Assembly (NCBI GenBank): GCA_009192285.1
Contig: WBVU01000005.1
Span: 1,434,768-1,498,767 of the forward strand
Source: Morchella semilibera
Lineage: Eukaryota > Ascomycota > Pezizomycetes > Pezizales > Morchellaceae
Direction of reading: 5' to 3'
DNA: 64,000 nucleotides
Shown here: positions 36,501-49,600 of the stretch, in pieces
How the letters are laid out: each line of letters opens with the position of its first letter
Numbering within the stretch: position 1 is the first letter of the stretch
The notes under the pieces: model-generated
What the model was told of the DNA's origin: nothing
Seen by the model: the letters and a program-made list of their open reading frames with translations, nothing else
The model's database searches: none
Program-made: the position numbers and the translations under genes

Positions 36501-39500
36501 GTGACTCGGGAAGTCCCCATGCAATTTACCACGTGGAATAAGCTGGTGTACTACTGAGTCCGTTCTCCTCCGGATCCGAATAATAAGTTCCTTTCCATGC
36601 ATTACAAACCCAACCTATACCGATCTTGTCAGGGGGCTGTCAAAAAGAAAGTTTCAAGGGTCGTGAAGGCATTATTACATCATGTCCCTCCATAGGCTGC
36701 TTTGCCTCAAATACCATTCCATTCATCTTTGCTGGGAGCACGTCAAGCACCGTCTACAAAGCGATATTGATCAGCTCTTACCCAGGAATCAATCGATAGA
36801 TGGGGCACCGACCTCGCCAAATAACTCCATATACGTTGAATGAGAAACATAGTCCAATGGCAATTTACCAAGCGGTAATCCATCAACAAGTAGTTTACCG
36901 GTAAGCAGGTTGTAATACACCTTCTGAGGGCGATCCTCAGATCCTCCAGTCGTAGTAAACATCCATCTGGTGTTAGGGGCGGCTAAGCACCTCCAAGAGG
37001 ACTTGGATTTGTATGCACTCCACACGCAGGTAAGATCTAAGCCGACTCGATCTGTTTGAATCAGAGACCGAACGCGGGCTTCGATTGCATGGGACAATCT
37101 TCTGTCTCGATCGAGTAGGCTAGAAACTTGACGGGTCGAGGTTTCTTTAATAGCAGGGGCACTATCATGGATGATTATGGCGCATTCGACAAGAACAGCA
37201 ATATCCTGGCGGGAATTAAGTACATCGTGCAAATGTTCCTCCCCGACGTTGTAGGTTTCTCGGCACACTGCTGCTACCTGCACAATACGAACCGTAAGTT
37301 CACCCATCTCCTGGGGCTTGCATTCCCGCAGCTTCGTAGATATTTCTCGTGTCCAGCCCAAGCATACCCTCCGTGCGTCACGCAAGAATTTAACAGCATC
37401 TGCCTTGATGGACTTATTGGTGGCAAAGGAGAGGAGCTGAATCGCTAGCATGACAAGGGTCTGGGTTGCGACAACCTCTTGCCAGTTGGACTTTATAATT
37501 CCGAGAAAATTGACCAGTTCGGAAAGAAGGCTTCGTCCAAACTCTTCGTCCTTGAGGTCAACATGAGATTCCCTCAACACCTTTGAACATCCCGCGGGTC
37601 CCCTGGGACCAACTTGCCAAGCACACTGTGAAAACAACATATTGACCGCATCATTATTGAACCTGAGGGTACGGCTTCTGAGCTCTCGTAACATATTAAG
37701 CCACTGAACCCTGTGACCAGACCGCACAAGTCCAAACGCGATGTACTCGTGAAGCTGCATATCTACCGGGCATTCGGACTGCCTGGATATAACCGTGTTC
37801 GGAGTATGGGCAGTCGACTTAAGAGTGTAGTGTAATTTTTTGTAAGGGCCTTCAGGGAGTCTGGGTGTACACAACTTCTGAACATGGGACTCGCCGATGG
37901 CATGGTCGGCCCATTTCTGCCCCTCGCTGTCGTAGAGGCCATAGCGCAACCCATGATTTACTTGAATGGACGCCATCGTCGTGGGGAGCCTGGCAAACCG
38001 GTAGTGACATTTGAGAAATGGCTTGGCGTACGACGACCACTGAAGTTTCTGCGGCCTGCACCGTTGGGGGGCCTTCAGATACCTTTTTAGGCCGGAGTAG
38101 GTGTCAAGTGTCTCATGGACCTCATCGGTTTTGCCCAGGGGGATTCTTGGCGGGCGGAGTTCGGTCAAAACTTTGAATGTCATGTCTCTCCATATGGAAA
38201 ATCCTAGTGGGCATTGGAGCTCGAACACCACAGCTTTCTGCGCCAGAATCTCTTCGGGGAGTGGATGTTCAAATCGCTCTATCCGTATCGCCTCTGCGGA
38301 GCCAATTAAAAGACATCTTTTGCAAAACTCGCGATATTCCTTCTGTCCCTCCTCCCAGCGGGTACGGGAAACACATCCGCAAGACAATCTATCGGCTGCG
38401 CTGAGTAGGTCATAGTAGTTTGCCTCTTTATCCTTAAGCTCACTCTCCTTTCTAACGAGGTCCTTCTTCACATTGTCTAATATTTGGCGCCGCAGACGCT
38501 GGAGGTCATTCGAACTATCAAAGTACTGTACCGCAAACGATCTATCTGTCACTTCATCTGAGAAGAGCGAATCTGCTGACCCTCTATATGTCCCATTCTT
38601 GCGAGCTTTCAGATATTCCTCGATGTTATAGAGGCGAATTCTTTGCTGGGCTTGCGGCAGCAGGAGGTGAGTTAGGAGGTCATCCCCGAAGCCCGGATTG
38701 TAGCGGGATAGCAGCGGATGAAGCATCAGAGCAATCTTGTCGAGCGTGACCCAGAGCTCCATCATTGTCAAAAGGAATACTGAGTTTTTTTCTGGACCGG
38801 AGGAGGCTGATGGCTTTCCAACTGAGATGTAATCTTCTAGTTCCTCTCCTAACCTCTCGCAGGCTTGCCTGCGGTCCTGAATAGAAGCGAGCCATTTGCC
38901 CAAATTATTGCCCACCCAAAGCTCAAAGTCCGCCAACATAAATTCTTTATCAGGGGTTCCCTTAAAGCTGGCAAGCTCCGGCAACCGGGGTGAAGCAGAA
39001 TTGATCCGTTTGAATTCACTTGGCGCAAAATTGCTGATATTCCCTTGTTTAACCCCCATAGTCCTGGCTAATTTCAGGTATTCTTTGGTTTTATTCATTG
39101 AGAGTTTCACGTCTCTCTCGGGGAAGAAAGATTTCGGATCCCAATGGAATGGTCTGGAGTAATATTCCTGTGCTTCTGTCCATCTTTTCTCCAACGTATC
39201 ATGCGCCAGCTCGCACACTCTACGTGCTTCGACCAACGCAAATTGTGGTAAAGCCTCGTTGCGCATCTTGTGGACTCGCCGGCTCAGCTTTGCATTCATG
39301 ACAAAGAGGACATCACTGGAAATATCCTCCATGGATAATGCCCAATCCAACAGCCTGGCCATGAGAAAGACCATGAACGCTTTATACTCTTGATGCCCCT
39401 CGCCAGGACCCCTCAGCGTTGTTTGCAGCGCAACCCTCACAACAAGCCACAGTGGGGATCGCCGCCAGGGAGCCCGTGCATCGTCAAAGAGGACATCGTC

Positions 39501-40241
39501 GGCTATACGTTTCTCGATGCGCTGAATAGCGGCTGGTGTCCCAATCCCTCTCAGGATCCCCGTAAGCATTTCGGTGATGAATTGCGGACTCTGCGTTTCC
39601 CTATCCTCCACGACGGTGGATCCCGCTTTAACCACCTTGTGCGATGCTTGCTCCAAGACATCCCGACTCATCTTCTCTAGGAAAATGCCAAGTTCCTCGA
39701 GGAAAGCGGCGTTCTTGACCTTTGCTAGACTCACATAGATCGCAGGGCCAGGATAGGAACAACGGAGTTTGCCTATAGTCCCTATCACGCTCTCAGTGAG
39801 CGGGGATGCCTCAAAGGACTCAAACAACATCGTATTTTTCAATTGTCGTAGGATGAGGCCGGCATTCTGGGCGCGAATATGTAGTGCCAATACATCTGTT
39901 TCCATAAATCAACATTCACCCAACCCAGCGCAGCGAGGGGCAACGATAAACATACCACCCTTTTCCATAGATTTGACAGCCGTTCTGAGAGCATTCGCGT
40001 CGAGGGCGTTATTGTTCTCGAGCTGGCCAAGGGTTTCAAGCATCTTGACAGCTGGAGCCCACTGCGCATGTCTCTCATCACCCCTTTTTTCGTGGTAGGA
40101 CACAGCGATCTCCCGCACAACTTTCAATAACGCAACATTGCCCTCTCCCATATCGTTCTCGGCCTCTTGCGGCAGCTTTGGTGGGAGGAAAACATGGTTG
40201 ATGATGAAGAACAGGGAGCCCATGCCAATATCTAACGGCAT
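30557..40241 (-). CDS. Giant DUF6606-DUF3638-DUF3645 ATPase-like protein
   Basis: Six exons with matching phases: 40241-39956, 39895-36813, 36753-36679, 36614-33200, 33103-31910, 31857-30557, giving about 3,117 aa, the usual size of this family (~3,000 aa). The N-terminus FFIINHVFLPPKLPQE marks DUF6606. Around residue 2,050, QLCMGEGKTSIIVPI is a Walker A motif within DUF3638 (VRPVQVDIASRMI precedes it; ILLAQPEHILSFKL and ILDESDEILSIRHE follow). LAVPYRAKDSPSGQSEFSHP marks DUF3645, then YLDEAHTRGTDLKLP and LVQACMRMRKLGNG. The role is unknown; databases often label relatives 'ubiquitinyl hydrolase', for which I see no motif evidence. The pattern fits a divergent SF2/SecA-like motor (inference). 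The exon-2 donor GTCGGT and exon-3 donor GTAATA are weak, but splicing there restores family-typical sequence (ELFGE-TVLDVLPAKMNGMVFEAKQPMEGHDV). No inactivating change seen. Confidence 0.9.
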
Positions 40242-40367
40242 TTTCTATCTGTTAGCAAACCGTAGCATGCAAAAGAGCACCGCGATTGGGAGGAGGGCTA
40301 CATCCTAAACCTTTGAACTGCGCCATCCCCGGGGAGGAATTGGCAAGATAGAGAAATTGATAAACAA

Positions 40368-40380
40368 GATTTTATATAGA
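40368..40380 (-). promoter_or_regulatory. TATA box of the giant gene
   Basis: On the minus strand TTCTATATAAAATC lies ~130 bp before ATG 40241. It is followed by a pyrimidine-rich leader, then TTTGCTAACAGATAG just before the ATG, which looks like a branch point plus acceptor. A 5' UTR intron is therefore possible. Confidence 0.4.
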
Positions 40381-42818
40381 AATAGTTGGAATCGAAGTAA
40401 CTGGGTACGAGGTAGGTGGATTGGAAGAATGTAGATTTGGTTGATGATACGAGAGGAGTACTCGGGAGTAGAGATATATTATTACTAGATTTTCAGCCCG
40501 CCAAGAATTTAAGGCATCCCATATTTGCAATCCGGCCCGATAGGCAGGGATCACTCCTGTAACATTGCAGGGGAGGCAGAGAGCAGATCTACCTATCGAT
40601 AATGGAGGTATTTGGGGGGAGGGGGGAGAACATTTTGGGTGATAACACGCGACCTCCAGGGCCCTTGAACGGAGAAAGGATTTTCTTGTAACCTGAGCTT
40701 ACGCCGTGAACTGAGTCTGGAACCATGCCAGCGGAATCGATCCTTCTGTCCGCTCCCCCTGTAGTACGTTACTAGTACAGATGTAGCTACGATTTTACCA
40801 ACATTTTCGGGACCGTTTGGCAACAGACTAAAACGGAGTTTTCACCCTTTTGTTAGGCCTTGATGATCAGTTGTAGAGAGGTCCATGCGATAAATACCAG
40901 GATAGGGGATCCTCCGGCAATACCAGTGACCGCCTAGACTACCGCAAAATGTCAGTTTATTCGGACGGTTGCCAACAGTGGCACTGCCACTGTTGGCTGT
41001 AAAAGGCTCTTACCCCTTCCTTTAAGGGGTGATATTTTTCAGCTCCTCTGCAAAATTGTCCTGTTGGCGACCTTCCGCATGAACTGAAACACCGGAGTAC
41101 CAAGCGCCCCCCCCCCCCCGGGCCGCAGGTAGCACCAAATTTTTAAGAGGGTGGGGTATCGCCTGGTAGGCCGAAACATGCTTAGAATCTGGGGCACTGC
41201 ATATTGCATATTATACAAACCTGGTCCTTAAGTTACTGTGTAGAGTAATGATAGAATTCCCATTACAATGGAAGTTCCTCCAAATTGTATTTTTGTAGCG
41301 CAAGTTGCCAGGTAGCGCACCAGATTCTGAGGCCCGCCATGCGCCAGGCGATAGAGAATCTCATTTGTGTTCATGATGATGAAAAGAAGGGGAATACCTC
41401 CTTCTCACACCTCAAGAGGTCTTGTTATCTCTCTTATCAAATAATAGCTCTCCCATGGAAATCTAATTCCTCTGTTATGGGGGGGTCAGCATCGACGGAA
41501 CAATAAAGACGACGTGAACTTTTCTCTGGCTTATATAGCGAGTTAAGGATGGTCATTAAGGCTAGGGGTATGATCCGTAAGGAGTGGCATTTCAGACATA
41601 GAAGAGTGCCCTATTAGCGATGTACAATCCAACCCTTCTTGAGGCGTAGAATATGGATAATTAATCCCAGCAGTCAAGCCACAAGGAGGCGACACCGGAG
41701 AACTGAGGCTGGTCTAAACATAGGTAAAGCGACTTCGTGACAAAGCCCCTACGGTAAAAAGATTCAGATGGAGAATACTTGACCAGGTCAAGAACTGTAC
41801 TGCCAGTCATGGTCGCAGCAGGCCATAGCTCCGGAGTTCCCCTACCCCCCGCAGTACTAGCAGTGAGGTTTTTGGTCACGTGGGACCAATAGTGGTATCC
41901 TTCACGTGACTAGCTTTCTTTGGGGTTTAGTCACCAGCCTCTACTAATACTTGGATTAACGCACTGTAACTGAACTGGGCGCCGTAAAGGCATGCACCCC
42001 TAGACGGATGAAGGGATAAGCAATCTCTCAATGCTTACACTGGGTAGTTCTACTTCCTTTTCCCCACTTTCGTCCATAGTCAATCTACATTATCCTCTAG
42101 GTAGCCGAAAATTGAAACGCCTCTTCATATCGTCGACGAAGCCAGACACTATTCAGTACAATAGGGGCCAATACTGTGTTTCTAGAGTGATGAGCATTAG
42201 GTTAGCGTAGTAAATGCTTCCCATTGAGTAAATCGTTATCCTACAACCACAATTATTACTGCTAGGATAAAGCATGTGGGGGCGAGCTACAATCCCTCAT
42301 CAGTTGTTGTTGCTGCGGGTAGTGATACTCATTATCCTTTATCTACCTTCTAAAACGGCAGACTCTCATCCCGGTGGTCGCAACCCTAACCCAACCTAAC
42401 AATTTATATTCTTCAACATGGAGAACGCTCAAGTGGAGGTCCCAGCCTTCAAGGCTCACCAAAAATTTATCTTCCAGATGACGTCCGACCTTTGGCACCT
42501 CCGGGGCCCGCGAATGTTTATTTGCGCGACATCGATACCACTTGAATTAATCCTAAAGGCGATAGCATCGGTTATTAGCTTCGCAACAGGTGGAGTTAAA
42601 TCCACCCCATTGCCTGGGCTGCTGCACTAATAATTGGCAAGCGTCGCTCGTCCAATTCGGCTCCCGTGTGTCGAATGCGCTGCAGAAACTCCCATCAGCG
42701 AGGCAGGCAAAATGCAGCTGTGGGGGAAGGAAATTACCCCCGATAAGATATACACAGCTTAATCCCTGCAGAGATAGAAGTGGAGTATGTTTATAGAAAG
42801 ATCCAAGAGCTTTATATA
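40381..42818. other. Gene-poor region
   Basis: No supportable gene. It holds a perfect 27-bp inverted repeat at 40971-40997, a C-run at 41107-41120 and a telomere-like pair at 42382. An ATG at 42418 opens a 70-codon frame (MENAQVEVPAFKAHQ...) in a leader-like context, but I recognise nothing in it. Confidence 0.4.
40971..40997. repeat. 27-bp perfect hairpin
   Basis: GCCAACAGTGGCA and its exact reverse complement are separated by one base. The motif TCGGACGGTTGCC immediately before it recurs at ~43613, so both may belong to a small dispersed repeat. Confidence 0.45.
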
Positions 42819-42821
42819 CAC

Positions 42822-43271
42822 CTCTACCACCCCAATTAATGAATTAGCATATGCATCTAAAATGTATCGTTTCATAATGCATCGGAAATGCATCGCTAAT
42901 GAATCGGAAATGTGTCAAAAATGCATCGGAAATGCATCAAAATCCCAGCTAATGTATCAGTCTAATTAGGACATGGAAAATTTCCTGGAAAAAAAGAAAA
43001 CTGTCAGAGAATTGAACCTGAATCATTATACTAAATTACTGAAGAGCTAATCTATTACGCCATGCTATAAATTGATATAATTTCAAGCTTTTCACGCATG
43101 CTATTGACTATTCACAGCTAAAGTATCAGTAAATGTGTTGGTGTCATCAGTAAATTTGTTGCTGTGATGCATTAATATCCTTCGTTGCATTTAATGCACC
43201 CTTCGATGCATTCACAGATCCTTTTTATATGAGTAAATGCATCAAATGATGCATTAATTGTGGTGGTAGAG
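42822..43271. mobile_element. 450-bp MITE with ATGCAT subterminal arrays
   Basis: The left end CTCTACCACCCCAATTAATG and the inverted right end CTCTACCACCACAATTAATG differ by one base over 20 and continue inward (AAT versus CAT). The flanks carry a CAC duplication (42819-42821 and 43272-43274), a 3-bp target site as made by CACTA-type elements. Inside both ends are many copies of ATGCATC and near forms (AAATGCATCGG, AATGCATC, GATGCATTAA). There is no coding capacity, so it is non-autonomous. The layout of inverted ends plus short subterminal repeats parallels the large element at 45983-55342, but the repeat motif differs, so it belongs to another family. Confidence 0.8.
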
Positions 43272-43274
43272 CAC

Positions 43275-45982
43275 CGTCAGCTAATGTTCTTACAATATAG
43301 CCGCCCGTCCTTGAGCTCATTTCCAAGGGTTTGCCGCTCACCTAGTAGCGACTTTTTAATGTAAATCATACTGCCTCTTCTTACCCTCCATCACGTTGGG
43401 CGGGTGCAAGAGTGCCTTTTCCGGTAATTATTCTAATGCCTAACCCAGAACTCTTCGGGGAATAGAAACACCTTTGATGCCCCGCTACGCGTCAAGCTCA
43501 TCCCTTAGACGGACGAAAGTTGTGAAATTCGCGGCCTGGACCGTCCACGCCTTACCAAAGGAATGGTATCGCTTGTTCCAGTGGATGGGGGCAGGGGAGT
43601 CAATCAGATGTTTCGGACGGTTGCCGCACTAGACTGGTGATAGCTGAAAGAGGGAGGTCGCGAATTTGAAAGGTTTTTGAACAAGTATTTAAGACTTCGT
43701 ATCGAATTATCAAACTTGTCAACATGGGTGCGGGTGCGAGCGGGGATGCCCTGCCTTTTATAGGCGGGGGAACAAAGCAAGAATACAGCCCACCCGGGGG
43801 GACAGGGGCTTCTGGGAACTAGTACTTTGTGCGAGCATCTTCACCAAGGTGCTATCCCTCCAAAGGATGCACGAAAGGTATAACCGCGGAACGCCACCAG
43901 AGTACGCGTTTGCAGGCAAATTGTGGCTAGGTGTCCGATGACTTATTACCCACCGCTGTACAAAACCTATGAAATACAGCGCCGGAAACGGGCAGAAGAC
44001 CACTACCGTATTCTGGTCATTACGGTAGTGACTCTGTAGGAATAAGTACCATATGCATACGGTATCGATACGGTATTCTACTTATGGTGCCGGTTTAAAC
44101 CGGTACCCTTGACTCAAAAGCGTAGCCCCACGGTTACATTTTTACCCCCCATTTCCGAGACTGTATACCAGTACCAGAGGTTATGATGTGTGAGTTTTCA
44201 AATCCTAACTTATTGCTATTCTCATTTTCTGGGGTTGCACATTTATTTACAACTTCAGGTTGTGGGGGGGGGGGGGGGGGGTGCGTCCACCAAGCCAAAC
44301 ATGGAACCTAAATCCATGTCCGGATTAATCTTCTTATTCTAGATCCTGCGTTTAATAAATACTCAATCATCTACTTGTTCATATCTCACATATATCCTAT
44401 TCCACAGTTTGCAGAGAGAAAGTTGCAAGTTCTATCTACCCAACGGATGGATTGGATGATCACGAGCTTCAGGAAGGTGCGCAAGCTAAATAAACTGTTA
44501 CGGTCCGACCCTTGCCGGCTAGTGCAGCCGAGCGTCCCCAGCCCTCCATAGTGCTACAGTATGTATATATTGTAAACCATTCTAGAGGTCTGACACAGTC
44601 TATTGTGGAAAAACCATCCGAAGCCGCAGCGGCGGCCACTATCATACCCTAGCCTAGCTTAACACTTCCGATTCTTTCGGCACTGCCGACGTTACACGCC
44701 TCTTTTTCGGACAGAGGGTCACGGACTACGGGCTCGAATGCGGAAGCGAGCGTTGCGGTAGAGGCAGCATGGTCTAGTCATCACTCGGTAGGGCTAGAAG
44801 CAGAGATGAGCGCTTCCGCAAAGCCACACGCGGAGCAGTGGGCCCCCGAACGGCATAGGTGGGGGAACTGTTCTGGAGCATCTGAAGGAGCGATCTTGCT
44901 CCTGATGTGGGGGGCCCACACCTTAGACAAAGGTCACAAAGACAGGTCTGGTACTGACTGTGCCTGCTAGATTAAGTGGGGTTCGCTCCCGGAGAACATC
45001 TCAGGCGCGAAATGTTAGAGCATTGGGGGAGGCGCGGGGTGGCGCTGGAGACTGTAGGTCAACCCTCGGAGATACAGTGTATATAAACACCAACACACAT
45101 ATGTCACTGAAGAATCGAACTTAAAATGTTGACATAGCCAAAGCTTGCTCTGGTAAGTCACAGCTTCGGATAGACCCCGAAACTGCGCTCACAGAGCCGC
45201 AGTTATTCCACCCTTGCTTAGTATTATGCAGGAACCGCCTTGGCGCTGCATGCCGGGGTCATTACCCCACCAACGCAGAGCCTCAAAGTGCGGGGTAGGG
45301 GAATGCTTGTCCACAACTACTAACCGTGTGAACAGGGAAAGGAGCTGCCTCCGCTTCATATTATATTTCTGGAATATTTACGGATGGCATCTGCTAAAAG
45401 CTCGATACATCATGGGGCGTTGCATATGGAGAATTAATATACTGGATTGGTTATTCCCGCGCCCAATGGTGCATCTTAGCGCGGGGATCGAGGTCATGCC
45501 AATGACTCATAATCTGTAGTATCATGCCGTTCATCCTGTGAACACTCCTTCTTGTCGCTAGGGTTTTTCATACAGAGCAGTACTGTGGGACTCAGGCGTA
45601 GACGATAGTACAGACGCATTGAATGCTGTGGTATCTCATCTTCGCTCTGGCACGCCACGACTATAATAGATGTTACGTCATGGTTCCCACCATTCCCAAG
45701 CACCACTACCACGGAAGCTGCCTTCCCGGTGCCTGCCGCCTTGGCAGGATCTGCAAGGGGTTTCTCGGTACCTTCAGATCATGCTTATGCAGGGACCGAC
45801 CACTTCTCTTGGGCAGGGAGACATAGGATTTTTCTCCTCCATCGTGGTTGTTTAGTTTGGCTGGGTAATATTTCGTCAATACTTTTGTGGAAGGAGTCTG
45901 TTGGGGCAGTAGTAAGTATGCCCTTTGTGACGATTCACACATAGACTGACCTGTGTCCATCCTCAAATAACTAAATCGTAGG
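43275..45982. other. Gene-poor region left of the large transposon
   Basis: No supportable gene on either strand. It contains the palindrome cluster at 44001-44108, a run of 14 or more G at 44267-44281, and otherwise unremarkable intergenic sequence. Confidence 0.4.
44001..44108. repeat. Cluster of palindromes beginning with CACTACCGTA hairpin
   Basis: CACTACCGTA, ten bases, then TACGGTAGTG form a perfect 10-bp inverted repeat at 44001-44030. Next come AATAAGTA and TACTTAT arms around a doubled ACGGTAT (44041-44085), and the palindrome CCGGTTTAAACCGG at 44090-44103, extended to 22 bases with one mismatch. The first hairpin's CACTA ends suggest remnant termini of a CACTA-type element. Confidence 0.5.
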
Positions 45983-46007
45983 CACTATGGTACATACATT
46001 TGGTGGA

Positions 46008-46532
46008 GACTGTTTAACTTAAACAGTTTTACTGCTTAAACCGCCTAAAAACTGTTTAAATCCTAATTTTAAACAGTAAAACTGTTTAAAATCCGGCATT
46101 CTGCCCAGAAACTGGTTAAGTACCGGGTTTAAACAGTTCAACTGTTTAAACCCATGTCGCTTGCAAACCTGGTTAAACAGCCAGACTGTTTAATACGTGC
46201 ATAAACAGTTTAACTGTTTATGGCTTTCCGCCGCATAGATACGTCCTTTGGTTAAACAGTCAAACTGTTTAAATTATTAAAACAGTCGAACTGTCTAATA
46301 TCGCTTAAACAGTAAAACTGTTTAATTCCTCTCATTGGCTATATATATATATATAAAGCTTCTCATTTAAACAGTCACCGCTAAGCAAACAGTAAAACTG
46401 TTTAACTTAAACAGTAAAGCTGCTTAAATCATATCTAGTCGGTCATTTAAACAGTAAAACTGCTTAATTGCATGTGTCTAGTCGGTTCATTTAAACAGTA
46501 AACTGCTTAACTCAAACAGTTACGGTGTTTAA
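46008..46532. repeat. Left subterminal AAACAGT/ACTGTTT array
   Basis: Roughly 25-30 half-sites AAACAGT or ACTGTTT (variants ACTGCTT) are mostly arranged as inverted pairs separated by 3-4 bases, such as TTAAACAGTAAAACTGTTTA. A (TA)7 stretch lies at 46339. They are presumed binding sites for an element-encoded protein. Confidence 0.9.
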
Positions 46533-46625
46533 TCCACGATTCAGGTTGGCTATATATATAGTACACACACACAATATAGCACGATTCTATTAACACCAAT
46601 TGGTTCAATTGCAGTTGATCATGAC

Positions 46626-49600
46626 CTATTCGAAGAGCGCCGTATATCTTCTAACTATATACTCTCTACCTTTGTTGTTTAGTATCCCTATTAGCTCGCG
46701 GATATCAGCTGCTGGAATTATTCTTATTATCCCTTTCCCTCCGCGGTATCGCAGCCTGCCATCCTTATGTACCGGGAAATGCCTTATACATGCGAGAAGA
46801 AGTTCGCAATCCTTTTTCTTCCTGATAGCCCCTCTTTCTTTTAACTGAATCTGCTCGTCAACTGGCTCCGCACCCGTGGCTGTTGTATTCCATAGAGCGA
46901 GTCTTCTCGTTACTTGCAGATGGCGCCGGATGAAGGCATTCTCCTCTGGATTTGGAATATCCACAGTAAAAAAGAATAGGACCTCGCCGTATTCAGTTAA
47001 AGTTTCTCTTTCCCCATCCCGGAGGTTTCCATTTCGATCCGGTAGAGCTCGTGCCAGTTTAAAGCTTACGAATGATGTTGACCGAGTGAGGTTTGACCTC
47101 TGTTTTGTTGAAGAAGTCGCTTTAAATGGGTATGGGTCACCACGTTGTACTGTAGTCTTGAAATCTACAGCTCGGAATACACGACAATGTAATGGAATCT
47201 CATAACCATCTGCTGTGGCATCTAACTGAGAATCCTCAGCATCATCGATTGCAAGATCCACATCAAAATCTTCGTTTCCCAGGAAGTTACGAAGACATAT
47301 CCTTTCATATGGCGTCAAGGCCTTTACCTTTGATGGACCACAGAAAGTTATCGTATCTCTATCGCGCATATCCGATACCACTTTGGCTTCCGGCGGCCTG
47401 GAATTTTTTATCCGTTTCGACAAGAACTTCGCCAGCAGGATATTACCATCTGAGTCTTCATCGCTACTCTCCACCGTTATTCCTTCTTGGTCTATAACGT
47501 ATACGAGACAGTTCTTTTGTTCCAACATGGTGATCGTGTTGGAGATATTTTTATTCGTCGAAACCCTAGACTTTGCCGTTTTAGCCAGTGTCCCGCAGAA
47601 ACGCTCCATCGCCCATTGCGAGTATGAATACATGGGGCCTGCCCATCGAAGGGCTTGGGGGACATGGATTATTTGGTGAAAAACAGGTAGGCAGGCCTTG
47701 AGCCGTGTCCATTTCATACGATAGTATCGTCTTTCGTAATAGTCGCTGAACCTCTGGATGCTGACCTCCAATTGGGTCAGGTCGTCGTCGAGAATGGAGT
47801 GATCGCATGTTAGTTGAATAGCCTCTATCAGGTTGACGAATTCAACGTAATCCTCTTCTGGAAGGACCCCCTTCATGTATACCGGACCTATGATGAACGC
47901 AAACAGCTTCCACTCCGCCGCAGTCATCATATTGATGTATTCTAAAAAGTTTCTGAGTAGCGGGCCAAACAGCTGTGGAAACGTAGATGAACTCGATGCA
48001 ATATCGGTGCTTATCCGCTCCCATATCTTCAATGGTATGTTGTATGGGTCCTCATTTGCGATAACCTTTGAATCCCGGCCTCTCGATCTTGCCTGTGCTG
48101 GATTTGGTCTAGACGGTGCCCTCGCTCGTCTTGTTATACCAGGGCCACGACCTGCTGGTGTCACTCTATTTCGCCGAGCTCGAACCTGTATATAAATACA
48201 CATCATGATTTAGTAAATGATTGATTTTTAGATATAACTCATGTAAGATTGTTGTATATTACCGTTTGTCTCCCACTCCTTGCAGTGGCTGGAGAACCCC
48301 CTTCTTTTACGCCGTCGAGTTCGTTTTCACTCAGCTCGCTGTCAGCATCAGATCCGCCTGGGCTTTCCTCCTCGCGACCACGATCGATCATGTCAATATC
48401 TTCCTCTTCCTCAACATTCGAATCTTGCCCCGATTCCTCTTCTGAATCCTCTTCCGCACCTGCAGATTCCTCCTCCGGTTCGTCACTGAGCTCCCCCCTG
48501 TCTCTCTGCGCTTGATTTCCCGCACCTCGCCGCCGGGGTCCAGCTGGCTCACTTTCACCGACATCACATACAAATCTTCCTCTCCAGTGCTTGACGAGAT
48601 CCGGAATGATGTTCTCGAACCACAAATGCATGCTATCTGGTGGGAAGCTTCGTGGAAAATCAACTGCAGTCAAGCGGCTTAGAATAGACAGACCTTTGAT
48701 ACCATATTTAGCCTTTTGCTGCACCGTTGCACCTCTTCTCGCGATTTGTTGAGCAACCAGACGAAATTCCTCGTCTATTCGCATTGGGAGGCTTGTACGG
48801 TCCCACGTTTTCCAGGGGTAACCCGAGCCCTTGCGTATTCTAGCCTTCTGTGGGGTGTCTGTCGGCGGAGTCATTGGGCAATACAGGGACCCGTTCCATA
48901 CACCCCTGACCATACAATACTCGCAATAGCAATATGAGCGATTCCCCGTTACTTTCATGAGTTTTTCACGTGCAATCATGTCTGCGGCAACCAGGCATAG
49001 ATATCCATGAAGAGTGAAGTGTTTTTCAGGCATCCATGATGGTATCGACGCATTCAAAACACCCCGTATCCCCCGCTCGAGTGCTTCAAGCTCTTTGACC
49101 AGAGGGTACAAGAAAGAGTCAATATCCCTTGGTGTTTTGGGACCTGGTATGAACCCTGTGCAAAGCATGTTTTGTCGTTTCGTTCGAACGGTGGGTGGAA
49201 GATTGAGGCACAAAAGAGCAATCGGCCAAATAGAGAATTTCGCCCTTGACTGAAATATCTGAACCCCATCGGTAGTTAATACGAATCCCAGGTCCGTTTT
49301 CTGCTGGAATAGGCGTTTAGCCTTCATGTCTCGGTAAAGATCACCAGTCCAAAAGTCGGAGGTAACACCTTCTTGTGATTCGGCTTGGTCCCGATAAGCT
49401 ATCAACCAACTTGCACGTACTGGATCTGCATACCAAAGCCTGAGACGGTGCTCTATGGGTATATAGTCGTATGTAGCGTAAGGCTCTTTCCTGGCACCTA
49501 TACCAACCTTCCATCTGGGGTGTTGACAGTAATCGCATTGCCGCTTATCTGGATACAGCGCATAAGACATGCATGACGACTTACAGCAATCAATGCTTAT

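Noticed and set aside
36654-36812. Apparent stops splitting the giant gene into separate genes
   Set aside because: Two short introns (36812-36754 and 36678-36615) join the frames in phase and restore family-typical sequence between them.
42787-42969. 60-codon open frame
   Set aside because: Lies across the end and subterminal repeats of the 450-bp MITE; it is repeat sequence.
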